Below, in pieces: positions 25,901-36,299 of a stretch of DNA of 42,479 bases. Source of the stretch: Pigoraptor vietnamica (taxonomy: Eukaryota > Opisthokonta > Filasterea); the NCBI GenBank assembly GCA_943704525.1, contig CALSCQ010000322.1, positions 1 to 42,479 on the forward strand, written 5' to 3'. Position numbers and translations under genes: made by a program. Below the pieces are notes generated by a model, which saw nothing but the letters and a program-made list of their open reading frames with translations, was not told the DNA's origin and searched no databases. Position 1 is the stretch's first letter, and each line of letters begins with the position of its first letter.

Positions 25901-28900
25901 CCTGCGCCCATTCATGGCGATTGGTAACAGTCCTCACGCAAGTATCGAAGTCCGGGCCAGTGCGACCCCACCCACATCTAAAGTGAGTCGTGACATGCGC
26001 GGACGTACCAGTGCGACCCCACCCACATCTAAAGTGAGTCGTGACATGCGCTCACGTACCAGCCACATCTACAGTCAGTCCGGACATGCGCGCACGTACC
26101 CTTTTGCTTGTCCAGAATGACGTCCTTGTAGTCGATGCACCAGTCCATGTTCAGAAGTTCGGCCTCGGCGCGGCTCCGTTTCAGTCGCAGCCACAGCAGC
26201 GCACACGCGACAAGTACCACCGCCGTCGAACACAGCACGGCGGGCAGGATGATGACAAGGGGACGTGCGGCTTCTGTTCGCAAAACAACGGGTTAGGGTT
26301 AGGGTTAGGCACGACAAACACAAAGCGTTTTGCCTCCTAAGGGATATTGCAGTCCATTGAATGCTCGTGTACAAACTACGTCCCCCACGTGATGTCACTC
26401 ACTCTTTTCGCACTTGGCGCCCTCGTACCCAGAGCGGCACGAGCAACGCCCCGCGGCAGAGCAGGAGAAGGCCATGGCAGTCACCGTCGTGTTACCCACG
26501 GTAACCGGACGCCCACCGAGGGTCGACGGATCGGCATGATCCGTGCAAGCGCAGTCTGAAAAGAAAGGAAAAGAGCAAAGCACACGCGACAATTGGCAGA
26601 CGACGTTAGCGGGTCGCTTCTGTGACCACCAGGGCACAGGGGGTGCGTCGTAATAGCCACACCAAAACAAACAAACAAATAAAAAACTCACGGACCAAAG
26701 ATTATACTTAATAGTACACCCACCGAGTTCGCAGCGTGTGCCGTAATAACCGTTGTAACAGACGCACGCGTTACTCGCGCCATCCACGTGACGGCACGAC
26801 CCTCTGTCCCTCTCGCACGCACCAGAGCCGTAGGGAGGGTCGCACACGGCTGCACGTGACAATGAGTGAGGACGGGACGGGGGCGGGGGCGAGCGAGAGA
26901 GAGAGAGACGCGCGAGGCAGAGGGAGAAAGTAGACAGATTCAGCCACTTTGAGAGCAGACTGTAATATAAGCTGAGCAAGGAGACGCGCGCCCACCGGCG
27001 TCGCAGAGGACCCCCGACCACCCCGGATTGCACGCGCACGTGTCGGGAGCGACGCAGCGGCCCTGGTTGCAGGGGGGATCGCACACGGCTGCGAGCAGTG
27101 GCCGCATCGGTTGTGAGCGAGCCGCGATATAAGGCGAGGTGAGACGAGTCAGTGTTCCGCAGACGCGACGAGGGAAACGGAGCAGAAACAGACACTAATG
27201 CGCACGCACACATGCAAGCGTGTCGCCCAGCGCAGACACTCACGGATCGAGCAGTCGGCGCCGATGTACGCCTTGTTACCCGGCTTGCGCGGGTTCTCGA
27301 CGCACGCGCACGTGTTCTCAGACACGCACTCGCCGTTGTTGAAGTCGTGCGCAGGCGCAATGGGGCGGCAGATCTGCAGGCGCTGTCCGACGCGCGTGCA
27401 TGCAGAGGACGCGTACTGCGCAGTGAAGAGGGGAGAGTGCGCAACGTTGGCATCGACAGTGGCAAATGGAACGAACAAGCCATTCACATCACATCCACGA
27501 GCGTGTAACGCAGGTGGGAAGCCAAACCCGTATAGCTTTGACACAAGGACGCAAGCGCAGCGCACGTGCCTTTGTTCCCTCAATGCCGCACGATGTGATG
27601 AGTTCGGCGTAAGGGTTGGAGGGGCGCACAAGCTCAGGCATTAGGAGGTTTCTGCACGCCACTCTCGTGGCAAGATTTTTCTGCGGCGCCAGTCCACCTG
27701 CGGCACAAGGGGCAATGGTGAGGGTTAGGAACGGGAGACAAGACGGCGCCACTTATTATCGCGATGTTGGGCGAGATGCGGAGCAAATGACAACTCGCGA
27801 CTGCCTTCGGTGCACGCGCACCCAACATGCAAACCAAACACTCACCAAAAGTGCACTCGCGCACGACGGGGACAAACGGCGCGACGGCGGCCACGCACGC
27901 GGCACTTGGGACGCACGCCCCGCCCCCAGTCGCGTTCGCCATCGAGCAGGCGCCGGCGGCACTTGCGTTTAGATAGGGAGCGCAGGCGGTCCCAATCGCG
28001 GTGGTGTTCGGGAAGCTGCAGGGGCAAATTAAGAAATCACAAGGAAGAAAATGCGCATAACATAACACAAAAAAAAAAATGCGCAGCTAACGAGGTCTTC
28101 ACTCACGTGGCGTTGACGTATGACGCACACGCCGGCAGCGTCATGTTGACGACAGCGCCGCCGCACGCCACCACGAGCGGGTCCAGCGCACCGGACGGGC
28201 CCACACGTGCTTGACACGCAGACGCCCCGAGCGAGGAGGCGCTCATCGCAGCGGGAAAAGCAACGCCGCAGTCCACGGCGGTCGCGGGCGTGCCCACGTA
28301 TGCGACGCACGCAGGCGAAGGGCGACACGTGGCGAGGAAGGCGGCATCGGCCGCGCACATCCCCATTGCGAACGAGGCGACCACCGAAGAGCAATTGCTC
28401 CCGATGGCCGTCTGCAAGCCGACGTAGCCGACGCACGCCAGGGACGTGGCGTTCTGACCGGATGCACCGCAAGCGGCGGTGGCGTTCGCATCGCCCGCAC
28501 CAAGCAGCAGAGTGAGCCGCGCGCTGACTTCGGCGGTGAGCACTGTACGGAATGATGTCGCGAACTGCGACGCCACCTGCGAGGCAATCGCGGGCGCATA
28601 CACATCGCCCATGCGCTGCTGCGCGGCGAGGACAGCCTGCGTCGTGAGAGCCCCGCGAACAGTGGACGCGAAGGCGGCGCGCGTGAGGTTGCTCATCGTC
28701 TCGGAGAGTGCGACGGGCGTGAGCGTAACGGCCGCATAGACGCCGCAGTTCTGGTTAGGGAGATAGGGTCGCGAGTCGTTCCGATAGCCGCCGCCGCAGC
28801 CAAGCGAGCAATTGTCTGGAGATAGAAAGAAAGCGGGAGCAGAGTGCGGGAAAGACATAAATTTGTGGGCGAGAGCGTGTGAGAGAGTAAATGCAACTAC

Positions 28901-31900
28901 ATGCAAGCTCTCCCCCGAGCGAAACAAACTCGAGCAGCACACATGCGCACGCCCAGACACCCACGCGAGAGTGCGTAGACGTCGTTGCGGAACACAATCT
29001 GGCCCGTGGCGGTGTTCAGCGACGCATACATGCGCGTGCCGGTCGCGGCAGTGGGCGGGAACGCCATCTTCGGTCCAAGCGGAATCTCATACAGCGGCTG
29101 ATCGGGAGCGGCCATCGAACCGGCGTAGACGATCTGGTAGTTCTGCGTGCCGAGGGGCGGCTGAAGGCCCGTCGCGTGCGAGTAGTGGTTGTCGAGCTCG
29201 AGAACGACGATGGAGACACCGGCGCGGTCGCCGTTTGCATCCAGCTTGACATCGCCCGAGAGGCCACTGAATTGCATCTGCGATCGAGGTTGGGGTTAAG
29301 TGTGCGTGGATGGAGCATGCGGATACTGAATGGGATCAGCTTCGCACTGAGACACGCTCGAATACAAAGAGACCAGCGCGCGAGAAGGTGCACTGTGCAT
29401 GCACGTGCTCACGCACACGCACACGCACACGCACACGCACACGCACACGCACACGCACACGCACACGCACACACACTCGCGCCACGCACCGTGCGAAACA
29501 CCTGCGTAATCGCCGGCCCCGTGATCGTGGCGTTCGCGCGCATCATCATCGTCATGGCCTCAAACGCCATGACACCGGCGTCCTGGGCGAGGGCGCAGTA
29601 CGCCTTGACGGCGACCGTCGGGTAGATGAGGCGGGCGCTGTACACCGCGGGGTCCTTCTGAGAGAACTTGTCGAGAATCCGGGCGAGGCGCGGGTCCGTC
29701 GGGCTGCCGTACTGTCCGACAAAGAATAGCATGCCGCGGAGTATCTCGGTGCAAAAGGGCGGCTGCTTGCACAGCCCGTCCTCGGGAAACTGGTTCTGGA
29801 AGGGGAAGGTGCCCGCGACGCCCGTGCCCGTCAGCCACGTGACCCCGTGCAGGCCGCTAATGCCGTACTTGTACGACATGCGGTAGAGGTTGAACGACGT
29901 CTCGTCCTGCACGGTCGTGAAGATCGCGCGCACGTTGGCCGTTTTGAAGCGCACGAGATAGGGGCCGAGGTCGATGCGTTCGTTGGAGGAGGGTATCGTC
30001 ACCTGCGGCGAGCGAGCGCGCGTCGTCCGTTACAGACAGCCATTTCATGTTTCCTAATGAGCAATGCATCAATCGCATCCCTGTGGGTGGTCCTGATCAA
30101 AACGAGCGCGCAACAGCGGCTGACCTGCACTGTCGAAATTCCGAGGTCTCGGAGGGTGCTTTTGAAGAGTGGCGGGCACGGGAACTGGACGTTCTCGACA
30201 ATGCCCTGAGAAGAGTGACAAGTGACATTTAACGAAGGAGTGCGCATGTTCAGAGAAAAGTTTGGGGGGGGGGGGGGGGGTTAAGGTGCGGAGATGCCCT
30301 ACAGTTTACCGTATGAGATATTTGTGCGAGAATTACGCCAGTGCGAGGCCAAGCGAGACAGGCAGCCCACCACGTTGTTCCACCCCCGCGCCGCAATGAA
30401 GCGCGCGATGGCGATGGCCTCCTGGCCCTGGGCGCGGCAAATGCGGCTGTAGTAAGGGTAGAGCGTCTTGTCCGAAACCTCGTCGGCAAACACGGAGAAC
30501 TCGAGCTGCGCCACCTTCTTGACCGTGCAGATCCTCCCAAGTTGCACTGACGCAGCGGCGAGCATGGGGCCCAGCATCACGGCGGGCTTCAGACGGTCGA
30601 TCATGTCCAGACCCACCTGGGGGAAAAGGGTGCGCGGGTGTGAGAGGGGGGGGGGGGGTAAATACATTGACAAGCCGTGGACGCCCGTCCATTGACCCGC
30701 GGGGACATATCGCCATGTGCGCGATAATGCACACACAGCACATCGGACTATCACGTGACAGTAACTGCAATATCAGCGTGATCTACGCAATAGGACACGC
30801 AATAGACACTCACATCAAGCGCGGTGATCTGCGCGGACGCCGCGTCCCCAAACTCGACGTTCACGTGCGCAGCGCGCCCAGGCACGAGGCTTGGGTACAG
30901 GCCGGCGCGGAGGTCGTCGAAAAAGATGCGGATGATTGTCTCGAGGGTGCCGCCGATCCAGTACCACAGTCCGCTCACGGGCGTAATCACCGCAATGTCA
31001 ATGTCCGCTGCGTGTGCACAAAAATAGGAGTGACCAATGGGCCATCGTGAGAGGATTGTGACAGTGTGTGCTTGCGTGCGTGCGTGCTCATGTGTGTGCG
31101 TATGTGTGCGTGCGTGCGCTGGTGTGAGCGCCAATTCGAATGCGACGACTATACCCACGGACGACATCGAACGGCCGCAACGTGAACGACACAGTCTGAC
31201 CCAGCGAATTGGTGGCAGAAAACGTGAGGTTCACGGCGGTGGCCACGGAGCACACCGAGCCGGTGAAGTCGAACACCTTCGGAACAAACAGAGACATATT
31301 TAGCGACAACGACCAAGTTTGAGCCTCTGCGATGGTCGACCGTTACATCATCACTGGAATAGACTATTCATCGACTGGAAGCAACACGTGCAAGACATCC
31401 CTTCACATGTACAGCGATAGTCCGCACAACGACTCACGAATGCATTGTCGCGAACGACGGCAGCAAACAACGGCAAACATAGAGTAACGCACCCCACGCG
31501 TGGGCCGAAATGTCTGCTCCGTGAGGCACAAACCGCCCGCGCTCGCCGTCACAGTCATGGACGAGTCACGTCCCGACGTAACGACGTAACCGGCTGCGTC
31601 GTAGATTTGGATGCGCGGCAGGACGTCAAACTGAAAGTGGGACCGAAGTGGACGCGAGGCGTCCGTGTTGGTGCCGGCGACGACGCGCATTTCGACCGCC
31701 ACTTGCGCTGTCGCGAGTGGCGAATGTTAGCATCGTGCTTGCGCGCATATGCATGCCCACACAGGGGCCACACAAGGATGTCGGGCAGGCACCCCACCGC
31801 CACGTAGCTGACATAACGCACAGACTCGTGCAGACACGCACCCTTCGCATTGAAGAACGGCGTCAAGAGTACGGCCTCGGGATCCACCGTAGCATTGTAC

Positions 31901-33357
31901 TCCGTCGGCAGCCGCGTGAACGGGCGGTAGGGTCGCGATGCGGTGAAGTTGAGGCAGAGCCCATCCAGCGCATCGAGTATCTGAACGCCCGCAAACACAG
32001 CGACACCCGCCTGCGCCCGCGCGCGCATGACGGCCTCCCCATTGTGCGCCACAAACACGTTGGCGCCTCCCAACTCGACAAGCGATGCGTTGGCGATGAG
32101 GCGACCGTCGGCGTCGAAGGACTTGAGGGCGGTGCCGTTGATGGTGCGGGGAATGGTCAGATCCACTGCGGCCGCCGCGTCGAGACCGTCCGTCAGCCGC
32201 ACAAAACCGCCCGCGCCGTCGCTCGTTAGCACCTCGACCACGATCGGTGCGAGAGGGTTGTTCGCCGTGACATTGGAGAGAGAGGCGCTGACGACACGGA
32301 GCTTGGCCACAGTCCCTGAAGGGCAGCGCAGTCAATTTTGAGTCGAACGCAACGGCAAGACGGACAGAAAGTGCTCGTGTGTGCTTGTGTGTGAAAATGT
32401 GTTGGAGGCATGCGTAGCATATATGCTTGCGTGTTTGCAAGTTGCATGGGTTTGCGCGCGCTCGCGCGTGTGTGCGCATCAGTGTGCATGTGGTATGCGT
32501 ATGTCTCCATGTTCGTTAATCCAAATGTTCTCATGCGTGTTGAACTCAGTACGCCACTGCCACTCACGTGTGACTCGCACGGCGGCGGAGCGCAGGGGGG
32601 CCACGGAAGGGTCGCTGGGCACAGTGAACTGGAGGTCGCGCGTGTCGAATGCGCCGCCAAAGCCGACCATTGTGTGCCGCGTGTGCGTGAGATGGCGAAA
32701 CGTCGCATAGCCAGCCGACGGGGACACGCGCGCACGCACCAGCCCGTCCTGTGGGCACGTGACGCGCGGTGCCGGCAAGGGCACGTCCACAGTCGACTCG
32801 ACGCCCTCCACCACGCACAGTTGACCGGCGTACGTGTCTGGCACACTCGCGTTCGACGAAACCGATGCCACCGCAATTTCAAACGGCAACCCCGTCGACG
32901 GGTCCACCGCTGCAAGGCTGCCATTCGTCCAGTGCACGGCCACGCGAATGTCCCGCTGCATGAACGCGCCCTCGGGCACATTAAACGCGTCCAGGGCGTC
33001 CTGCAACTGCGCGGCAGTCCGGACACTGCCACTGTCTCCGAGGGACAGAAGAGACGCAACCTGGGCCGCGGTGGACGCGCGGTCCGGAGGGGCATAGGCG
33101 GGATCGAAGCGCAGCGCGAGGGTGGATGCACTGGCCGCATGGAGACACGCTGGGAAAGCAGTCAAGTGCGCGCGTAAGCATGAGTTTTTTTCTGCGCGAG
33201 ACGGCAGGGCACGCGAGGAAGACTGACGCTGTTTCGCAGGTGTAGGCCCCAATTCGCGGGCAGAAAAGCACTCACCGGACAGCGCAAACACCGCAAGGGC
33301 AAGTAACGCAGAGAGGGCGCCGCTGCGTGAGACCTCTCTCTGTCGCCTGCGCCCCAT
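22919..33357 (-). CDS. Receptor-type nucleotidyl (guanylate-like) cyclase
   Basis: Exons on the minus strand: 33357-33276, 33149-32568, 32315-31842, 31707-31493, 31276-31159, 31007-30814, 30616-30371, 30205-30125, 30002-29490, 29277-28965, 28815-28107, 28015-27846, 27697-27528, 27415-27244, 27088-26996, 26849-26724, 26555-26403, 26273-26100, 25901-25781, 25620-25265, 25114-24870, 24682-24248, 24118-24050, 23826-23652, 23470-23372, 23118-22919 (about 2094 aa). Order: signal peptide; beta-rich repeats (to about 490); PBP1/ANF-type ligand domain (about 491-935); Cys-repeat region; EGF modules; TM about 1474-1498; kinase-homology domain with VAIK but HGRLTSMN in place of HRD; signalling helix; class III cyclase with both metal Asp (D1899, D1943) and NTASRM. 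The residues that choose GTP (Glu, Cys) are N1939 and S2011, so the substrate is open. The joint 27528/27415 is the least certain. Confidence 0.9.
23513..23576. repeat. GT/GC-GT tract in cyclase intron 24
   Basis: Plus-strand TG/CG units, reading as CA in the sense of the cyclase gene, sit between exons 23652 and 23470. This is one of the few intronic tracts with CA in the sense orientation. Confidence 0.9.
25951..26100 (-). repeat. 51-bp tandem repeat with duplicated splice donors
   Basis: In cyclase intron 18 a 51-bp unit starting GTGCGACCCCACCCACATCT occurs at 25960 and 26011, with a shortened third copy to 26100. Each copy ends in a match to the real 5' splice site. On the minus strand these read GGTACGTGCGCGC (the used donor, at 26099), GGTACGTGAGCGC and GGTACGTCCGCGC. 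The exon edge itself has therefore been duplicated into the intron. Confidence 0.85.
26290..26309 (-). repeat. Three telomere-type repeats at an intron branch site
   Basis: GGGTTAGGGTTAGGGTTAGG on the plus strand is CCTAACCCTAACCCTAACCC in the sense of the cyclase gene. It ends 13 nt before the CAG acceptor of the TM exon. CTAAC is the usual branch-point core, so this array offers three branch adenosines at the right distance. Confidence 0.85.
29412..29475. repeat. (GCACAC)n tract in cyclase intron 9
   Basis: About ten hexamer units, perfect except at the ends, lie 13 nt downstream of the donor at 29489 in the sense of the cyclase gene, where they read (GTGTGC)n. Confidence 0.93.
30264..30280. 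repeat. G17 run in cyclase intron 7
   Basis: Seventeen consecutive G on the plus strand give a C17 polypyrimidine run in the sense of the cyclase gene, 58 nt upstream of the acceptor at 30206. A second run, G13, is at 30646-30658 in intron 6. Confidence 0.95.
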
Positions 33358-34024
33358 TATTCCCCGCGTGCGCATGAAAGCGCGACCCACGCACACAGAA
33401 TGCAGGCCGGTGCCCTACGGCGCGAACATCCTTCGAGTTCGATGCACCACGCTTCCGCTACGTTGCGGCCATCAACTGACGTGCGCGCAACGGCCGCGCT
33501 CGGCGATGCGTGCCGATATTGGGCTGTTTGTAGAGAGTGTGTGAAAATGTGCACCGCACGCATGCAAGTGCTTGTGCTTATGTGCGTGTGTACGTATGCG
33601 TGCGCGTGTGCATGTATGTGGCCCTTGTGAGGTCTTGGCCGAGTTTCCGCAGTGGCAGTGCATTGCGGACTGTGTTAGACGCCGACGCCGTGTCACCTAT
33701 GCAAATGTACTGTATCCAGGGCCAAAGAGGGCTACTAAGAGATGAGCTGAGTACCATTATTTATTCTAAATGAAATAAGTATTATCCAAATAAATTCCAT
33801 ACGAAACGACCATTTACAAAAAGAGCAATTGACGCTCGTGGACAGACCTCAAGGTGGCGGGCGCGTCGTGTATTTTATGGTATGAATGAAGAGCGCTGAC
33901 CGGTAACTGTTTTCTCCACCGTGACGACCTCATGCCGTCACTCCAAGTGTCCCAGTGGCCGAGACAAGAGCCGTGCTTTTTTTGTGCCGCGGACTGTCGC
34001 CTGTTGCACTTGCCCACACACAAA
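33358..34024. promoter_or_regulatory. Divergent promoter region, cyclase / J protein
   Basis: 667 bp between divergent start codons. The part next to the cyclase is GC-rich. A TG-rich patch lies at 33575-33630 and an unusually AT-rich patch (ATTATTTATTCTAAATGAAA and following) at 33750-33810. No TATA box is placed well for either gene. Confidence 0.5.
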
Positions 34025-34727
34025 ATGGCGGAGGAGAAGATCACGCTGCCAGACGACGCGCTGCTCGCTTCGTTCCTCTCGGACGTGGACGCAGCACAGC
34101 CAGCACCGCCCACCGCGCAAACGCACGTGCACGCGCCGGTGCCACACGCAGACTCGAAGGCCACGGCGACGCACGCGACTGTGTTTGAGTGGACGAGCGA
34201 GGCGCAAATAACGCGCATTCTGCGTCCCGGCGCCGCCTATCGCAATCTGAATCCCTTTGACGTCTTGCTCATTCCGCACAATGCCCCGCCGGAAGAGGTC
34301 AAGCGCCAGTACCGAAAGGTACTGCTCCCACTGCTGCGTGGTACGGCAATGCCGCGTGAATATGCTTTGCGTAGTGTTGTGTTACCACACGCGGCTCTCA
34401 CGGCACGTGATGTGTGTGAATATGTGTGTGTGTGACTCGCTGCTGTTAAGGCCCGCGATGTGTGTCAATATGTGCTTTGTGGTGTTGTGTTACCACTCGC
34501 TGCTGTGTCACGGCACGCGTTGTGTGCGAATATGTGCATGCGTGGTGTTGTGTGGGCACTTGCGATCTGCTCTCATTCGATTGTCTGTTGCGACCCCAGC
34601 TGTCCATTCTGGTGCATCCAGACAAGAATAGCAACAATCCCCGCGCACACGAGGCTTTTGAAGGTGTGCTGCGCCTGCAAGTGTGTGTACGTGTGTGTGT
34701 GTGTGTCTGTGTGCGTGTGCTTGTGTG

Positions 34728-34762
<35 letters not shown>

Positions 34763-36033
34763 GCGTGTGTGTGTGTGTGTGCGTGCGTGCGTGTGCGTGC
34801 GTGTGTGTGTGTGTGTGCGTGCGTGCGTGTGGGTGTGTTGCTATGTGGTCTGTTCGTTCGTGTGCGAGTGCATGAGTGTGCTGGGAATAAGGAATCAGAT
34901 GGCCTGAGCTCGCGTGTCTTGTGGGCTCTAGGGTATACTGAGCTGCACCCGCCTTATCCGCCTTGCTCATGAGCCCCTCATTCCACGTTAGCTGTTAACA
35001 AGGCGCACAAAATGCTCGAAAACGAAGAGTCCCGGCAAAAGTGGGTTCTCCGACTGCACGTGGGGTCCAACTAGAGTCTCTCTCTCTCCCCCTCTCTCTC
35101 TCTCACTCACACACACACCCCCTCTCTCTCCTCTTTCTCTATGGCAACCAGCTATGGATTAATGTTGAGGCGGCCTCTTTCTCTTTCGCTCTCAACCTCT
35201 GTTTTCTGCACCGTTATTCATCTCGTGGCGTGCCATTTTCTGCGCCGGGTAGATGCGAGCGCCTCGTGAACGACGCCAAGGGTCGCTTGGACGCCGAGCT
35301 CGTCAACAAGAGGCGCGCGGCTGCGCGGGACGCGAACATTACAATCGCGACAAAGGCCCCCGCGGCGGGAGAGGAGGACCCCCTGAAGGCCAACGGGTTG
35401 ATAGAGGAGGACCGGCACCCAGAGGAGTACGAGAAGCGCCTGCGGATCGCCATTTGCAAGGCATTTGCCGACATGGAGCAGAGGTGTGTGGTGCATGTCT
35501 GTGTGTATGTATGCCTGATATGTGTGTGGTATGTGTATGTGTGTGCGTGTTGTGTTGTGTGTAATTGTGCGTGTCTGTGTGTGTGCGTGTGTTGTATGTG
35601 TGTGCGTGTCTGTGTGTTCGTGTGTGTATAGATGTGTCTAATGTCATTGCTACAGGCGTCGTGAGCTGGACATTCGCGAGGCAACACTGAGAAAGCGCAA
35701 GCGCGAGCAAGAGATCGAGGAGGAAGAGAAGCGGAAAAAAGACGCCGCGTACAAGAAGGAGTGGGAGGAGACACGCACTCAGCGAGTGGCGAGCTGGCGT
35801 GATTTTGCGAGTGGCAAGGGCAAGTGAGTCGCGCGCATTCGAATGGCTTATTTTTGTATGACATTTTTTTTTTTTTTTTTTTGTCGTCTGCGAGTCACTT
35901 GATATGGTGTGTGTCTGTGTGCCTGAGGTATACTCAACGTGTCGCAATTGCACACACGCACAGGACAAAGTCGTCGGGTCCGCTCAAGCCGCCTTCGCTC
36001 AAAACAGAGGGCCGTGCAGCACAACCCAAATAG
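34025..36033 (+). CDS. DNAJC8/SPF31-like J-domain protein
   Basis: Six exons: 34025-34318, 34600-34663, 34992-35040, 35253-35483, 35656-35823, 35964-36033 (291 aa; human DNAJC8 is 253). The J domain is split across exons 1-3: NPFDVLLIPHNAPPEEVKRQ, then LSILVHPDKN (H104-P105-D106) and AHEAFEAVNKAHKML. The HPD motif needed to stimulate Hsp70 ATPase is intact. The C-terminal half is a charged helix (RKRKREQEIEEEEKRKK) ending in a WRDFASGKGKTKSS-like tail, which matches the family's C-terminal WRNF region. DNAJC8/SPF31 is a spliceosome-associated nuclear protein, so a role in splicing with Hsp70 is inferred. The start ATG at 34025 has the context AAAATGGCGGAGG. Introns 1, 2 and 4 hold repeats. 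Confidence 0.9.
34338..34558. repeat. Minisatellite in J-protein intron 1
   Basis: A unit of roughly 66-70 bp containing GTGTGAATATGTG, GTGGTGTTGTGTTACCAC and CGCTGCTGT recurs about four times, with some copies truncated. It fills intron 1 (34319-34599). Confidence 0.75.
34681..34845. repeat. (GT)n/(GC)n tract in J-protein intron 2
   Basis: An imperfect GT tract with GCGT and TTGT interruptions begins 17 nt after the donor at 34664. A weaker GT-rich tract also fills intron 4 (35484-35655). Confidence 0.92.
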
Positions 36034-36299
36034 GGCACTACGTCCAGACATCATTCTTCCGGGCGTTTTCCTAGTTAGTGACGGCGGTGAATTGAAAAGT
36101 TCCACTAATGCGCCATAATTCTATAGTTTCCTCAAATTAAATCATGCGGCAACGAAACGAGTCACACGGACACAATGGTCAGCCACCTCGGCCGCGGTGC
36201 CGCTGTCACCCTCGACGAGGAAATCATTTTCAACACGACCCCTTTGCGCATTCCCTCATCACGTCGCATAAGCCCACAGAAGACGCGAACGGACGCAAG

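Noticed and set aside
26290-26309. A chromosome end or telomere
   Set aside because: Only three units, internal to an intron of an intact gene, with coding exons on both sides.
28103-28960. A plus-strand gene opposite the cyclase ectodomain
   Set aside because: Plus-strand frames here have Arg-rich, shadow-type composition. The minus strand joins in phase over 26 exons.
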